This document shows, in pieces, positions 35,691 to 43,966 of a stretch of DNA of 64,000 nucleotides (its first letter is position 1; each line of letters starts with the position of its first letter). Below the pieces are notes generated by a model. The model did not search any database, was not told the DNA's origin, and worked only from the letters and a program-made list of their open reading frames with translations. The position numbers and the translations under genes were made by a program. Origin of the DNA: Burkholderia puraquae (GTDB lineage Bacteria > Pseudomonadota > Gammaproteobacteria > Burkholderiales > Burkholderiaceae); the NCBI RefSeq assembly GCF_002099195.1, contig NZ_NBYX01000003.1, forward strand, positions 62,001 to 126,000. The letters run 5' to 3'.

Positions 35691-35710
35691 GAGCACAAAT
35701 CGGCAAATCG
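35691..35710 (-). promoter_or_regulatory. Shared regulatory box, LuxR copy
   Basis: GAGCACAAATCGGCAAATCG. It shares 12 of 13 core bases with the permease and porin copies and lies 76 bp upstream of the luxR-type start, suggesting autoregulation. Confidence 0.6.
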
Positions 35711-35778
35711 CCCCGGTCCGGCCGGCATGGCAGGTTCGGCCGGGACGATGCGGGCGCGCGACGGCGCGCGCCCTCGAG

Positions 35779-36660
35779 TCAGCGCGCGTTCGCGGCGAAC
35801 GTGTCGCAGGCGCTCAGCTCGCCCGATTCCATCCCGCGCCGCAGCCAGTAGACGCGCTGGTCGCTGGTGCCGTGCGTGAAGCTTTCCGGTACGACATAGC
35901 CCTGCCCTTGCTGCTGCAGCCGGTCGTCGCCGATCGCGGCGGCCGCCTTCAGCCCCTGCTCGAAATCGCCGGGCTCCATCAGGTGCTGGTTCGCGCGCTG
36001 CGCATTGTTCGCCCACACGCCGGCGAAGCAGTCGGCCTGCAGTTCCATCCGCACCGACAGCGCGTTCGAATGCGCCTGGCTCGCCCGCCGGCGCGCGGCG
36101 TCGACCTTGTCGGAAATACCGAGCAGGTTCTGCACGTGATGGCCGACTTCGTGCGCGATCACGTAAGCCTGCGCAAAATCGCCGCCCGCGCCGAAACGCT
36201 TGCGCAGTTCGTCATAGAAACCGAGATCGATGTACACCTTGCGGTCGGGCGGGCAATAGAACGGCCCCATCGCGGTCTGGCCCGTGCCGCATGCGGTCGG
36301 CGTCGAATTCGTGAACATCACGAGCGTCGGCGGCTGGTACTGCGCGTGCAGCTGGGTATTGAACACGCCCGTCCACGTGCGCTCGATATTGCCGAGCACC
36401 TTGCGCGTGAACACCGCACCCGGGTCGTTCGCCGGCACGCCCTGCCGCTGCGCGGGCGCGGGCTGCGCCTGCTGCTGGCGGCCCTGCAGCGCCGATGCGC
36501 CTTCGAGCACCACGCGCGGGTCGATCCCGAAGAAATACGACGCGGCGAACGCAATCACGATCGTGCCGATGCCGATCGTCGCGCCGCGCCCGCCGCCGAA
36601 CCCGCCGGCGCCGCGGCGATCCTCGACGTTCGTGCTTTCCCTTTCGTCGTCCAGCCTCAT
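35779..36660 (-). CDS. Neutral zinc metallopeptidase (YpfJ family)
   Basis: A 293-residue protein. A single membrane helix at about 30-45 (GIGTIVIAFAASYFFG) follows a glycine-rich cytoplasmic start, and the rest is periplasmic. The zinc site HEVGHH is at 170-175, preceded by GGDFAQAYVIA, and the third ligand region is MELQADCFAGVW. This is the YpfJ/PF04228 family, membrane-anchored peptidases of uncertain substrate. The start at 36660 sets the usual MRLDDERES beginning. It stands alone on the minus strand. Confidence 0.92.
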   Translation of the reverse strand: MRLDDERESTNVEDRRGAGGFGGGRGATIGIGTIVIAFAASYFFGIDPRVVLEGASALQGRQQQAQPAPAQRQGVPANDPGAVFTRKVLGNIERTWTGVFNTQLHAQYQPPTLVMFTNSTPTACGTGQTAMGPFYCPPDRKVYIDLGFYDELRKRFGAGGDFAQAYVIAHEVGHHVQNLLGISDKVDAARRRASQAHSNALSVRMELQADCFAGVWANNAQRANQHLMEPGDFEQGLKAAAAIGDDRLQQQGQGYVVPESFTHGTSDQRVYWLRRGMESGELSACDTFAANAR

Positions 36661-37059
36661 TGCCGGCCCTCCCTGTTCTCGTCGATGGTCCGGCGCGCGA
36701 GCGCGCAACCGGGCGATATGTTGTCGTGGCACGATCCTTCGGCCGATACAACGCCCGCGCGCCGGGTGCGCGCGCATGCCGGGATCGCCGGCCTGCCGCT
36801 CCGCTCGCACGACGGATTCAGCCGGCCGATGCGCCGCGCGTCGAACGCGGCCCGCCCGCGCTATTCTGCCGGGCTTTCGTGACTTATCGCAAAAATGTGG
36901 AGGATAGAGCGATTCGGCGCCGGACATCGTCAGCCTTTGCAAAATGGCCGCGACCGATGCGGCCGGCCGGATGCCGCCCGCGTTCATCCTTTCGGCTGAT
37001 ACCGGTGCACGCCGGCGCCGCCTAAAGTGACCGGAAACGACACCTTTCCGGAGCACGAC
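36661..37059. other. Divergent promoter region between peptidase and SDR genes
   Basis: A ~400 bp gap. It must hold promoters for the peptidase gene (minus) and the SDR gene (plus). No tRNA, repeat or small gene with a credible start was found; frames open here are GC-rich shadow frames. TTTCCGGAGCACGAC at its right end is the SDR ribosome site. Confidence 0.4.
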
Positions 37060-37851
37060 ATGACACACCTGCAACCCCGCACGATCGCGATCACCGGCGC
37101 GGGCACCGGTATCGGCGCCGCGTGCGCGCGCCGCTTCGCCCGCCGCGGCGACCGCGTCGTGCTGATCGGGCGGCGTCAGGCGCCGCTCGACGCGCTGGCC
37201 GCCGAAACGGGCGGCCTCGCGCTGGCCGGCGATGCCGCGAGCACCGCCGACTGGGCCCGCTTCCTGCCGCAGATCGCCGAACGCTTCGGCCGCGTCGATG
37301 CGCTGGTCGCGTGCGCAGGCGGCCACGGGCTCGGCCGCGCGGGCGAGACCAACGACGCGCAGTGGCGCGACGCGCTGCACGCGAACCTCGACACCGCGTT
37401 CGTCGGCGTGCGCGCGTGCCTGCCCGACCTGATCGCGCAGCGCGGCAGCATCGTGCTGGTCGCGTCGATCGCCGCGCTCGCGGCCGGGCCCGGCGTATGC
37501 GGCTATACGGTCGGCAAGCACGCGCTGCTCGGGCTCGCGCGGTCGCTCGCCCGCGACTACGGGCCGCACGGCGTGCGGGCGAATGCGGTGTGCCCCGGCT
37601 GGGTGCGCACGCCGATGGCCGATGCGGAGATGGAACCGCTGATGGCGGCGCACGGCGACACGCTCGACGGCGCGTATGCGCGCGTCAGCGCCGACGTGCC
37701 GCTGCGGCGCGCGGCCGACCCGGACGAGATCGCGGCCGTCTGCGCGTTTCTCGCGTCGCCGGACGCGTCGTTCGTGACCGGCGCGACGCTCGTCGCCGAC
37801 GGCGGTGCGATGGCCGTCGACGTGCCGACGCTCGCGTTCGACAAGCTTTGA
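37060..37851 (+). CDS. SDR-family oxidoreductase
   Basis: A 263-residue short-chain dehydrogenase. The cofactor loop is ITGAGTGIGAA, the catalytic Ser lies in LVASIAALA, the catalytic pair is YTVGK, and the end FVTGATLVADGGAMAVDV is typical. The start at 37060 has CCGGAG seven bases upstream. It opens a plus-strand series with LysR, tandem EthD-like, MHS transporter and DUF2848 genes, so it probably oxidises or reduces an intermediate of that pathway. Confidence 0.92.
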   Translation: MTHLQPRTIAITGAGTGIGAACARRFARRGDRVVLIGRRQAPLDALAAETGGLALAGDAASTADWARFLPQIAERFGRVDALVACAGGHGLGRAGETNDAQWRDALHANLDTAFVGVRACLPDLIAQRGSIVLVASIAALAAGPGVCGYTVGKHALLGLARSLARDYGPHGVRANAVCPGWVRTPMADAEMEPLMAAHGDTLDGAYARVSADVPLRRAADPDEIAAVCAFLASPDASFVTGATLVADGGAMAVDVPTLAFDKL

Positions 37852-38043
37852 CGTGCGCGGGCGCGCCGCTCGCACGACGCACGCGTCGCGGGCGGCGTTG
37901 CGTGCTCGTCCTGCACGCCCCCCGTCCGCGCTCCCGCCGCCGCACGCGCATCGCGGCACCCGCTCGTTTCCCGCCCCCGAAAATCCGCTACCATCGACCG
38001 ATCCCGCCGCCCTGCCCGGCACCGCCTCACCGTTCGGATCTCG

Positions 38044-39090
38044 ATGAACATCCGGTTTCTTGAAACCTTCGTCTGGCTCGCGAAGCTGGAAAACTTCCGG
38101 CTCACGGCCGAAAAACTGCACACGACGCAGGCCGCCGTGTCGAGCCGCATCGCGTCGCTCGAGGAAGCGTTCGACGTGCGCCTGTTCGACCGCAACACGC
38201 GCTCGGCCACGCTCACGCCTGCCGGGCGCCGCATGCTCGCGTACGCGGAGCGGATCGTGCGGCTCGACGGCGAAATGCGCCGCGACATCGACGCGGCGAG
38301 CGACGCAGGCCTGATCCGGATCGGCGTGATCGAATCGATCGTGCACAGCTGGTTCCCCGCGTTGATGGCGCAACTGCGCGAGCGCTATCCGCGCCTCGAC
38401 GTCGAGATCACGAGCGACACGACGCTGCACCTGGTCCGCCTGCTCAGCACCGACGGCGTCGACCTGATCCTGCAGACCGACCCGGTGCCGGGCCCCGATT
38501 TCACGAACCTGCCGCTGTGCGAATTCCCGGTGCGCTGGGCGGCCAGCCCGCGCCTCGGGCTCGGCGGCCAGCCGCTCGACGTTGCGCGCCTGGCCGAATT
38601 CCCGATCATCAGCTTCTCGCGCCACTCGGGGCCGCACGCGACGATCGAGCGGCTGTTCGCGGCCGTCGAGCGGCCGGCCAGCATCAACTGCATCACGTCG
38701 GTCGCTGCGATGATCCGCCTCGTCGCTGACGGCTTCGGCGTGGCCGCGTTGCCGCCCGCGATCATCGGGCGCGAACTGCACGAAGGCGCGCTCGAGTTGC
38801 TCGACGTCGAGCCCGAATTCCCCGCGCTGCCGCTCGTCGCAACGTACCGCAGCCAGGGCCTGCCGGTGGCCGCGCGCATCGCGGAACTGGCCAGCGAAGT
38901 CGCGCGCGCAATGTCGGCCGCCGCGAGCCATGCAAAGACCGCGGCGGCGGCCAGGTCCCGCCGCGTGGAAAAAACACCCGCCCGTTCCGCGACGAAAACA
39001 AAAGCCAATACGCCGGCGAAAGCGAAGCGCACGACGCAATCCGCGCCGCCCGCCACGCCCCCCGCGAAACGCCGCCCGCGCCGCTCATAA
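38044..39090 (+). CDS. LysR-family regulator with a long basic C-terminal tail
   Basis: A 348-residue protein. The winged HTH covers residues 1-60 (LTAEKLHTTQAAVSSRIASL) and the effector domain about 90-290. The normal LysR fold is complete by about residue 291. After it come some 57 residues made almost only of Ala, Lys, Arg, Pro, Thr and Ser (for example KTKANTPAKAKRTTQS), like histone H1 or AlgP tails. Such a tail is not part of the family and may add non-specific DNA binding. It lies between the SDR and the EthD-like gene, all on the plus strand. Confidence 0.92.
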   Translation: MNIRFLETFVWLAKLENFRLTAEKLHTTQAAVSSRIASLEEAFDVRLFDRNTRSATLTPAGRRMLAYAERIVRLDGEMRRDIDAASDAGLIRIGVIESIVHSWFPALMAQLRERYPRLDVEITSDTTLHLVRLLSTDGVDLILQTDPVPGPDFTNLPLCEFPVRWAASPRLGLGGQPLDVARLAEFPIISFSRHSGPHATIERLFAAVERPASINCITSVAAMIRLVADGFGVAALPPAIIGRELHEGALELLDVEPEFPALPLVATYRSQGLPVAARIAELASEVARAMSAAASHAKTAAAARSRRVEKTPARSATKTKANTPAKAKRTTQSAPPATPPAKRRPRRS

Positions 39091-39189
39091 GAAAACCTGT
39101 TCACCGCGAATTTGTTTTCTTGTTGGACGGGCGCGGCGCGTCTTCGGGACACTGCGGTTCCTGACACCCCCGTCACGAGGAACCCCGCG

Positions 39190-39879
39190 ATGACCCGCCT
39201 TTCCCTTCCGCACGGCCAGCTTTGCGTCTGGACGGATATCGATCCCGCGCATGAAGCCGATTTCAACGCGTGGTACGACCGCGAGCACATGCAGGAACGT
39301 GTCGCGATTCCCGGCTTCACGCATGCCCGTCGCTTTCGCGCGACCGATCGCGGCCCGCGCAAGTACCTCGCGCTGTACGTGACGGACGCGCTCGACGTGT
39401 TCCATGGCGACGCATACCGGCGCGCGTTCACGCAGCAGAGCGCATGGTCGCTCGCGAACTTCGAGCGCATGACGGGCACGCAGCGGCGCGTCGGCGAACT
39501 GACGATCGAAGCGGGCGACGGCGAAGGCGCGCATCTCGCGCTGTTCGTGCTGCCGCCGGATCGCATCGACGTACCGCACCTGCGCGCGCGCTTCGACGAC
39601 GTGCTGCACGAACCGGGCATTCACGCCGCGCGGCTCTTGCGCACCGCGCCCGAGCTGTCCGCGCCGATCGGCGCCGATGCCGCGGCCCGCCCGGCCGCCG
39701 ATGCGCTCGTGCTGATCGAAGGCAGCGACGCGGCCGCGACGCGCCGCGTGGCCGCCACGCTCGCCGGGCACGACGACGTGCGCACCTTCGACCTGCTGTG
39801 GCGCGCCGCTGCACCGCTGCATGCGGCATGCGGCGACGTCGAAACCGAGCCGGCTGTCGCCGCCGCACTGCCCGCCTGA
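39190..39879 (+). CDS. Tandem dimeric alpha/beta-barrel protein (EthD/DUF4286-like)
   Basis: A 229-residue protein with two ferredoxin-like halves. The first carries DFNAWYDREHMQERVAIPGF, the pattern of EthD/DUF4286-type domains. The second half begins near residue 110 and repeats the layout more loosely. Related single-domain proteins help oxidative catabolism or act as cofactor-free enzymes, but this type has no proven role. The start MTRLSLPHGQ at 39190 is chosen because residues upstream show no conservation. It lies 81 bp before the MHS transporter. Confidence 0.72.
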   Translation: MTRLSLPHGQLCVWTDIDPAHEADFNAWYDREHMQERVAIPGFTHARRFRATDRGPRKYLALYVTDALDVFHGDAYRRAFTQQSAWSLANFERMTGTQRRVGELTIEAGDGEGAHLALFVLPPDRIDVPHLRARFDDVLHEPGIHAARLLRTAPELSAPIGADAAARPAADALVLIEGSDAAATRRVAATLAGHDDVRTFDLLWRAAAPLHAACGDVETEPAVAAALPA

Positions 39880-39959
39880 TCGCCAATGCGCCGGCCGCAC
39901 AGCAGGCGCGATGCCCGCCAGCGCATCGGCCTGGCGCTTCACCCCTTCCCCGTCACGAC

Positions 39960-41279
39960 ATGCCCGACACCATGAGCACTCTCGCCCAGCCCGCCGCCCA
40001 CGCGCCCCGTCGCGTCCGCAACAGCCGACTCGCGACCGCGAGCATGATCGGCACGTCGCTCGAGTGGTACGACTTCACGATCTACAACACGCTCGCCGCA
40101 CTCGTCTTCAACCACCTGTTCTTTCCGTCGGTCGATCCGCTGGCCGGCACGATCCTCGCGTTCTCGACCTATGCGGTCGGCTACGTGTCGCGCCCGCTCG
40201 GCGGCTTCGTGTTCGGCAATCTCGGCGACCGCATCGGCCGCCGCGCGGTGTTGATGCTCACGCTCGTCCTGATGGGCGTGACGACCGCGCTGATGGGCGC
40301 GCTGCCGACCTACGCGCAGGCCGGCATCCTGAGCCCGATCCTGCTCGTCGCGCTGCGCTTCGTGCAAGGTGTCGCACTCGGCGGCGAATGGGCCGGCGCG
40401 GTGCTGCTGTCGGTCGAGCACGGCGACCAGAAGCGGCGCGGGCTGTCGGCCTCGTGGACGCAGGTCGGCCCGTCGTTCGGCACGCTGCTCGGCACCGGCT
40501 GCATCGCGCTCGTGACGCTGTCGACCACGTCGGGAGACTTCCTGTCGTGGGGCTGGCGCGTGCCGTTCGCGGCCAGCGCGCTGCTCGTCGTGTTCGGCTT
40601 CTGGCTGCGGCGCGGCGTCGACGAAACGCCGCAGTTCGAGCAGCTCGCCGAATCGCACGCGACCGCCGAGGTGCCTGTCGCGGACGTGCTGAAGTACCAC
40701 TGGAAGCGCCTGCTGATCGCGGGCGGGTCGCGAATCGGTTCGGACGTGCTGTATGCGCTGATCGTCGTGTTCACGCTGACCTACGTGACGACCGTGCTGC
40801 ACCTGTCGCGCCCCGTCGCACTGACGGCCGTGATGATCGGCACGGCCTGCAACGCGCTCGCGGTGCCGTTCTTCGGTGCGCTGTCGGACCGCTTCGGCCG
40901 CCGGCCCGTGTATCTCGCCGGCGCGCTCGCCGGCATCGTGTGGGCGTTCGTGTTCTTCGCGATGCTCGATTCGGCGCGCCCGGGCGCGATCGTCGCAGCC
41001 GTCGCGATCGGCCTCGTGATCCATGCGGTGATGTACGGCCCGCAGGGCGCGTTCGTGACCGAACAGTTCCCGACCCGCGTGCGCTATGCGGGCTCGTCGC
41101 TCGCGTACACGCTCGCCGGCATCGTCGGCGGCGGCTTCGCACCGCTCGTGATCGCCACGCTGTTCCGCCAGACGGGCACCACGACGGCCGTATCGCTGTA
41201 CGTCGCCGCCGCGCTCGTCGTCACGTCGATTGCGCTGCTCGCCGCACGCGAGACCGCGCATCGGCCGCTCGCGGATTGA
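39960..41279 (+). CDS. MFS transporter, metabolite:H+ symporter (MHS) family
   Basis: A 439-residue transporter with twelve predicted helices. TSLEWYDFTIYNTLAALVF in the first helix and GGFVFGNLGDRIGRRAVLM after TM2 are classic for the shikimate/citrate-proline MHS group, importers of aromatic or organic acids. Starts at 39960 (MPDT) and 39972 (MSTL) are both possible. It lies between the EthD-like and DUF2848 genes with short gaps, probably as the importer of the pathway's substrate. Confidence 0.93.
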   Translation: MPDTMSTLAQPAAHAPRRVRNSRLATASMIGTSLEWYDFTIYNTLAALVFNHLFFPSVDPLAGTILAFSTYAVGYVSRPLGGFVFGNLGDRIGRRAVLMLTLVLMGVTTALMGALPTYAQAGILSPILLVALRFVQGVALGGEWAGAVLLSVEHGDQKRRGLSASWTQVGPSFGTLLGTGCIALVTLSTTSGDFLSWGWRVPFAASALLVVFGFWLRRGVDETPQFEQLAESHATAEVPVADVLKYHWKRLLIAGGSRIGSDVLYALIVVFTLTYVTTVLHLSRPVALTAVMIGTACNALAVPFFGALSDRFGRRPVYLAGALAGIVWAFVFFAMLDSARPGAIVAAVAIGLVIHAVMYGPQGAFVTEQFPTRVRYAGSSLAYTLAGIVGGGFAPLVIATLFRQTGTTTAVSLYVAAALVVTSIALLAARETAHRPLAD

Positions 41280-41328
41280 GCGCCTCCGCCAGCCGATTCA
41301 TTCCTTCGCACTTCAAACGGATATCCGC

Positions 41329-42030
41329 ATGCCAACCCTGTCGTTCAACGTGATTTCCCCTCAAGGCGCACCGGCCGCCGTCGACGTCGAAATCGAGCGC
41401 GTCGTGATTGCCGGCTGGGCCGGCCGCGATCCGGCCGCGATCCAGGCGCATATCGACGAACTCGCGGCGCTCGGCGTCGCGCCGCCGTCGGCCACTCCGT
41501 GCTTCTATCGCGTATCGTCCGCACTGCTCACGCAAGCGCCCGCAATCGGCGTGCTCGGCGCGCGCTCAGGGGGCGAGATCGAGTGCGTGCTGATCGATTC
41601 CCCGGCCGGCACGCTCGTGACCGTCGGCTCCGACCATACGGATCGCGAAGTCGAAGCCTACGGCGTCGCGGTGTCGAAGCAGGTGTGCGCGAAACCGCTC
41701 GGCCGCGACGCGTGGCTTTACGCGGACGTCGCGGATCACTGGGATGCGATCGAGATGCGTTCGTGGCTGATCTCGCACGACGGCGAGCGGACGGCGTACC
41801 AGCACGGCGCAGTGAGCGGCCTGCTCGCACCCGACGTGCTGTGGCAGCGCTTCGACGGCCGGCGCACGATGCCCGCGCGCTGCGCGATGTACGGCGGCAC
41901 GGTTGCCGTGCATGGCGCGATCGCGGCAATGGGCGACGGCGATGCGTTCGACATGGAACTGTACGATCCGGTGCTCGGGCGCAGCCTTCGGCACCGCTAT
42001 GCCGTGGAGATGCTGCCGGTCGTCGCGTGA
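41329..42030 (+). CDS. DUF2848 family protein
   Basis: A 233-residue protein recognised as DUF2848, whose fold is thought to resemble fumarylacetoacetate hydrolase. VTVGSDHTDREVEAYGVAVSKQVC and ARCAMYGGTVAVHG are its conserved blocks. Activity is unknown; hydrolysis or decarboxylation of a diketo acid is plausible by fold. It closes the SDR-LysR-EthD-MHS cluster, 49 bp after the transporter. Confidence 0.8.
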   Translation: MPTLSFNVISPQGAPAAVDVEIERVVIAGWAGRDPAAIQAHIDELAALGVAPPSATPCFYRVSSALLTQAPAIGVLGARSGGEIECVLIDSPAGTLVTVGSDHTDREVEAYGVAVSKQVCAKPLGRDAWLYADVADHWDAIEMRSWLISHDGERTAYQHGAVSGLLAPDVLWQRFDGRRTMPARCAMYGGTVAVHGAIAAMGDGDAFDMELYDPVLGRSLRHRYAVEMLPVVA

Positions 42031-42093
42031 CGGGCAACGAGCAATCGCGGGGCACACGGGCGCGGCGGCTTTCTGTCGCCGCGCATGCCGCTG

Positions 42094-42234
42094 TCAATAA
42101 CGCTGAAAGCAGTGATAGTCCGGGAAGTTGAACTGCGAGTTGTTGCAATACAGAACACCGGCCAGGTCGGTGCACCCGCTCAATGCGAACATGATTGCCC
42201 CCGCAACCGACACTTTCCATCCGAAATGCAACAT
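42094..42234 (-). CDS. Small putative lipoprotein (46 residues)
   Basis: A tiny gene from ATG at 42234 to TGA at 42094. It has a short positively charged start (MLHFGWKVSV), a hydrophobic stretch and the lipobox FALSGC with Cys at residue 21. The mature part is only about 26 residues, with three further Cys/aromatic-rich positions (LYCNNSQFNFPDYHCFQ). The lipobox and the codon-level match to a signal peptide argue for a real gene. Function unknown. Confidence 0.6.
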   Translation of the reverse strand: MLHFGWKVSVAGAIMFALSGCTDLAGVLYCNNSQFNFPDYHCFQRY

Positions 42235-42413
42235 TGCGCCCCCGTTTTCGCTTTATCGACGTTGACCGCCATGATGCTCATCGGACGCGCCCGGGTATGT
42301 GGAAAATTGTTGCCCCGCGGGCTCTTCGGTTCGCCGTCATGCATTCCCGTGCCCGGGCACTGCCCGACGCGCCGGTAGGCGAACGACGTGCCGCCGGTCC
42401 TGCCGCAAGCAAT

Positions 42414-42438
42414 GGCGGCGGCCAGCGCACACGCCGCC
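42414..42438 (-). terminator. Hairpin downstream of rtcB-type gene
   Basis: GGCGGCG and CGCCGCC arms with an 11 base loop, six bases past the stop codon of the RtcB-type gene. GC-rich, no T-run. Confidence 0.45.
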
Positions 42439-42443
42439 GCCCG

Positions 42444-43835
42444 TCACGCCTTGAACGTCACCCACGGCTTCAACCGGACCGCGCTGCGAATGAGACCGGC
42501 CTGCTCCTGCGCATCGATCACGGGCCCGATCGGCTTGTAGGCTTCCGGCGCTTCCTCGATGCGGCGCTCGTCGCGCAGCGTGACGCAGCGCCACGTGCCC
42601 GGCGCCTGCTCCGTGCGCATCCGCCGCACCGCCTGCCGGCGCACGCTGCGGCCCGCGCCGTGGCTGCATGACCACAGCCAGTCGGGATGGCCGAGCCCGG
42701 TCGCGAGAAACGACGCATCGCCCATCGATCCGGGAATCAGCGCGAAATCGCCGTCGCGGGCGGGCGTCGCCCCCTTGCGGTGGATGTTCATCCCGTTTTC
42801 GCGCAGCACGACGTTGTGCGGCACGTCGACCACGAGTGCCGAGCGGGTCTCGCCCGTGAGTTCCGCCAGTTCCTTGCGCACCATCTCGGCCAGCACGACA
42901 CGGTTGAGCCACGCATAGCGCGCGGCCGTGCCCATCGCGACGAGATATTCGCGCGCCAGCTCGCCGGAAAGGCCGTACAGGCCGCTTTCCGGATGCCTGA
43001 CGCCCGCCGGCCACGCCGCGCGCGCCCGGTCCATCCAGCGGCGTCCGACGTAGAAACCGACATCGCGCGACCCGCTGTGGATCATCACGACGACATCGTC
43101 CTTCGCGAGCCCCGCACGGTAGGCCGCATGCCGATCGAACACGGCGTCGACCACCTGCAGTTCGACGAAATGATTGCCCGACCCGGGTGTGCCGAGGCAA
43201 GGATCGCGGAATACCTCGCGCGACCCGACGTGTGCGTCCGGCGCATATTTCGCGCTGCCGTCGAACCGGTCGAGGCCGATGCACGACGACAGTTCGTCGA
43301 TGAGCCGGTCGCGGTCGACGTGCTGCCAGAGCCCCTGCCGCGCGACGCGATCGACGAATGCCGCCGGGCCCGCATCGAACAGCGCGCGGAATGCGTCGCT
43401 GGCGACCGGCACGTCGCGCCGATCCGCGAGAATCGCACGCGTCAGCCGCTCGACGAGCGCCGTCTCGAACGGCGCGAGCGCCGACCGCTTGAGGCCCGTG
43501 GTGACGAGACGCATCCCGCAATTGATATCGGTGCCGATCGCGGCGGGAATCACGAACGCGTCGTCGGTCGCGACGATCGAGCCGACGGGCGCGACCCCGC
43601 CCGGATGGAAATCGGGCGTCGCGCAGGCCTGGCATACGCCCTGATGGCCATCAGGCGAACGGACGGCCGCGAACGCGAGCAACTGCCGAACGGCCTTCTC
43701 CTCGAGCGGGAGCGAATCGGGCAACAGGACGGACGCCTGCGTCAGTTCATTGCGCAGGTGATAGATGCCGGCGTGATAGTCGACATGGATGCCTTGCCGT
43801 TGCAAAGCCTTTTTTAAACGAGGGAAAGGTGACAT
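42444..43835 (-). CDS. rtcB: RtcB-family RNA ligase
   Basis: A 463-residue RtcB homologue, the enzyme that joins 2',3'-cyclic phosphate and 5'-OH RNA ends using Mn2+ and GTP. Metal and active-site motifs are present: TPDFHPGGVAPVGS, GTDINCGMRL with the metal-binding Cys, GTPGSGNHFVEL, IHSGSRDVG and SCSHGAGR with the guanylated His. The N-terminal ~60 residues (IYHLRNELTQASVLLPDS) are typical of the short RtcB2 type. No rtcA, archease or rtcR lies nearby. The leader upstream can form two hairpins. Confidence 0.93.
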   Translation of the reverse strand: MSPFPRLKKALQRQGIHVDYHAGIYHLRNELTQASVLLPDSLPLEEKAVRQLLAFAAVRSPDGHQGVCQACATPDFHPGGVAPVGSIVATDDAFVIPAAIGTDINCGMRLVTTGLKRSALAPFETALVERLTRAILADRRDVPVASDAFRALFDAGPAAFVDRVARQGLWQHVDRDRLIDELSSCIGLDRFDGSAKYAPDAHVGSREVFRDPCLGTPGSGNHFVELQVVDAVFDRHAAYRAGLAKDDVVVMIHSGSRDVGFYVGRRWMDRARAAWPAGVRHPESGLYGLSGELAREYLVAMGTAARYAWLNRVVLAEMVRKELAELTGETRSALVVDVPHNVVLRENGMNIHRKGATPARDGDFALIPGSMGDASFLATGLGHPDWLWSCSHGAGRSVRRQAVRRMRTEQAPGTWRCVTLRDERRIEEAPEAYKPIGPVIDAQEQAGLIRSAVRLKPWVTFKA

Positions 43836-43847
43836 CGCTGCTGGAAA

Positions 43848-43920
43848 TGAAAAAGGTACGACGCGACCTCCGGCATTCCGGCGGTCGTGGGTACCTTCCT
43901 GCAGCAGCGTCGAGGAAGGG
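43848..43920 (-). promoter_or_regulatory. Structured leader of the rtcB-type gene
   Basis: Between the rtcB start (43835) and the next gene's stop (43967) are two hairpins in transcript sense. One is CGACC-G-CCGG-AATG-CCGG-A-GGTCG (about 43865-43890). The other is CCTTCCT with AGGAAGG, 12 base loop (43894-43919). No good Shine-Dalgarno precedes the ATG. The folds could be part of expression control. Confidence 0.4.
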
Positions 43921-43966
43921 AGCGCGGATCATAGCAGAACGCGCGTGCGTCCGCGACCGCCGTTGC

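Noticed and set aside
35779..39039. A single minus-strand open frame of over 1000 codons
   Set aside because: Only the last 294 codons (start 36660) code for the YpfJ-type peptidase. The rest lies opposite the SDR and LysR genes, is rich in Arg, Ala and Gly, and is open only because of high GC.
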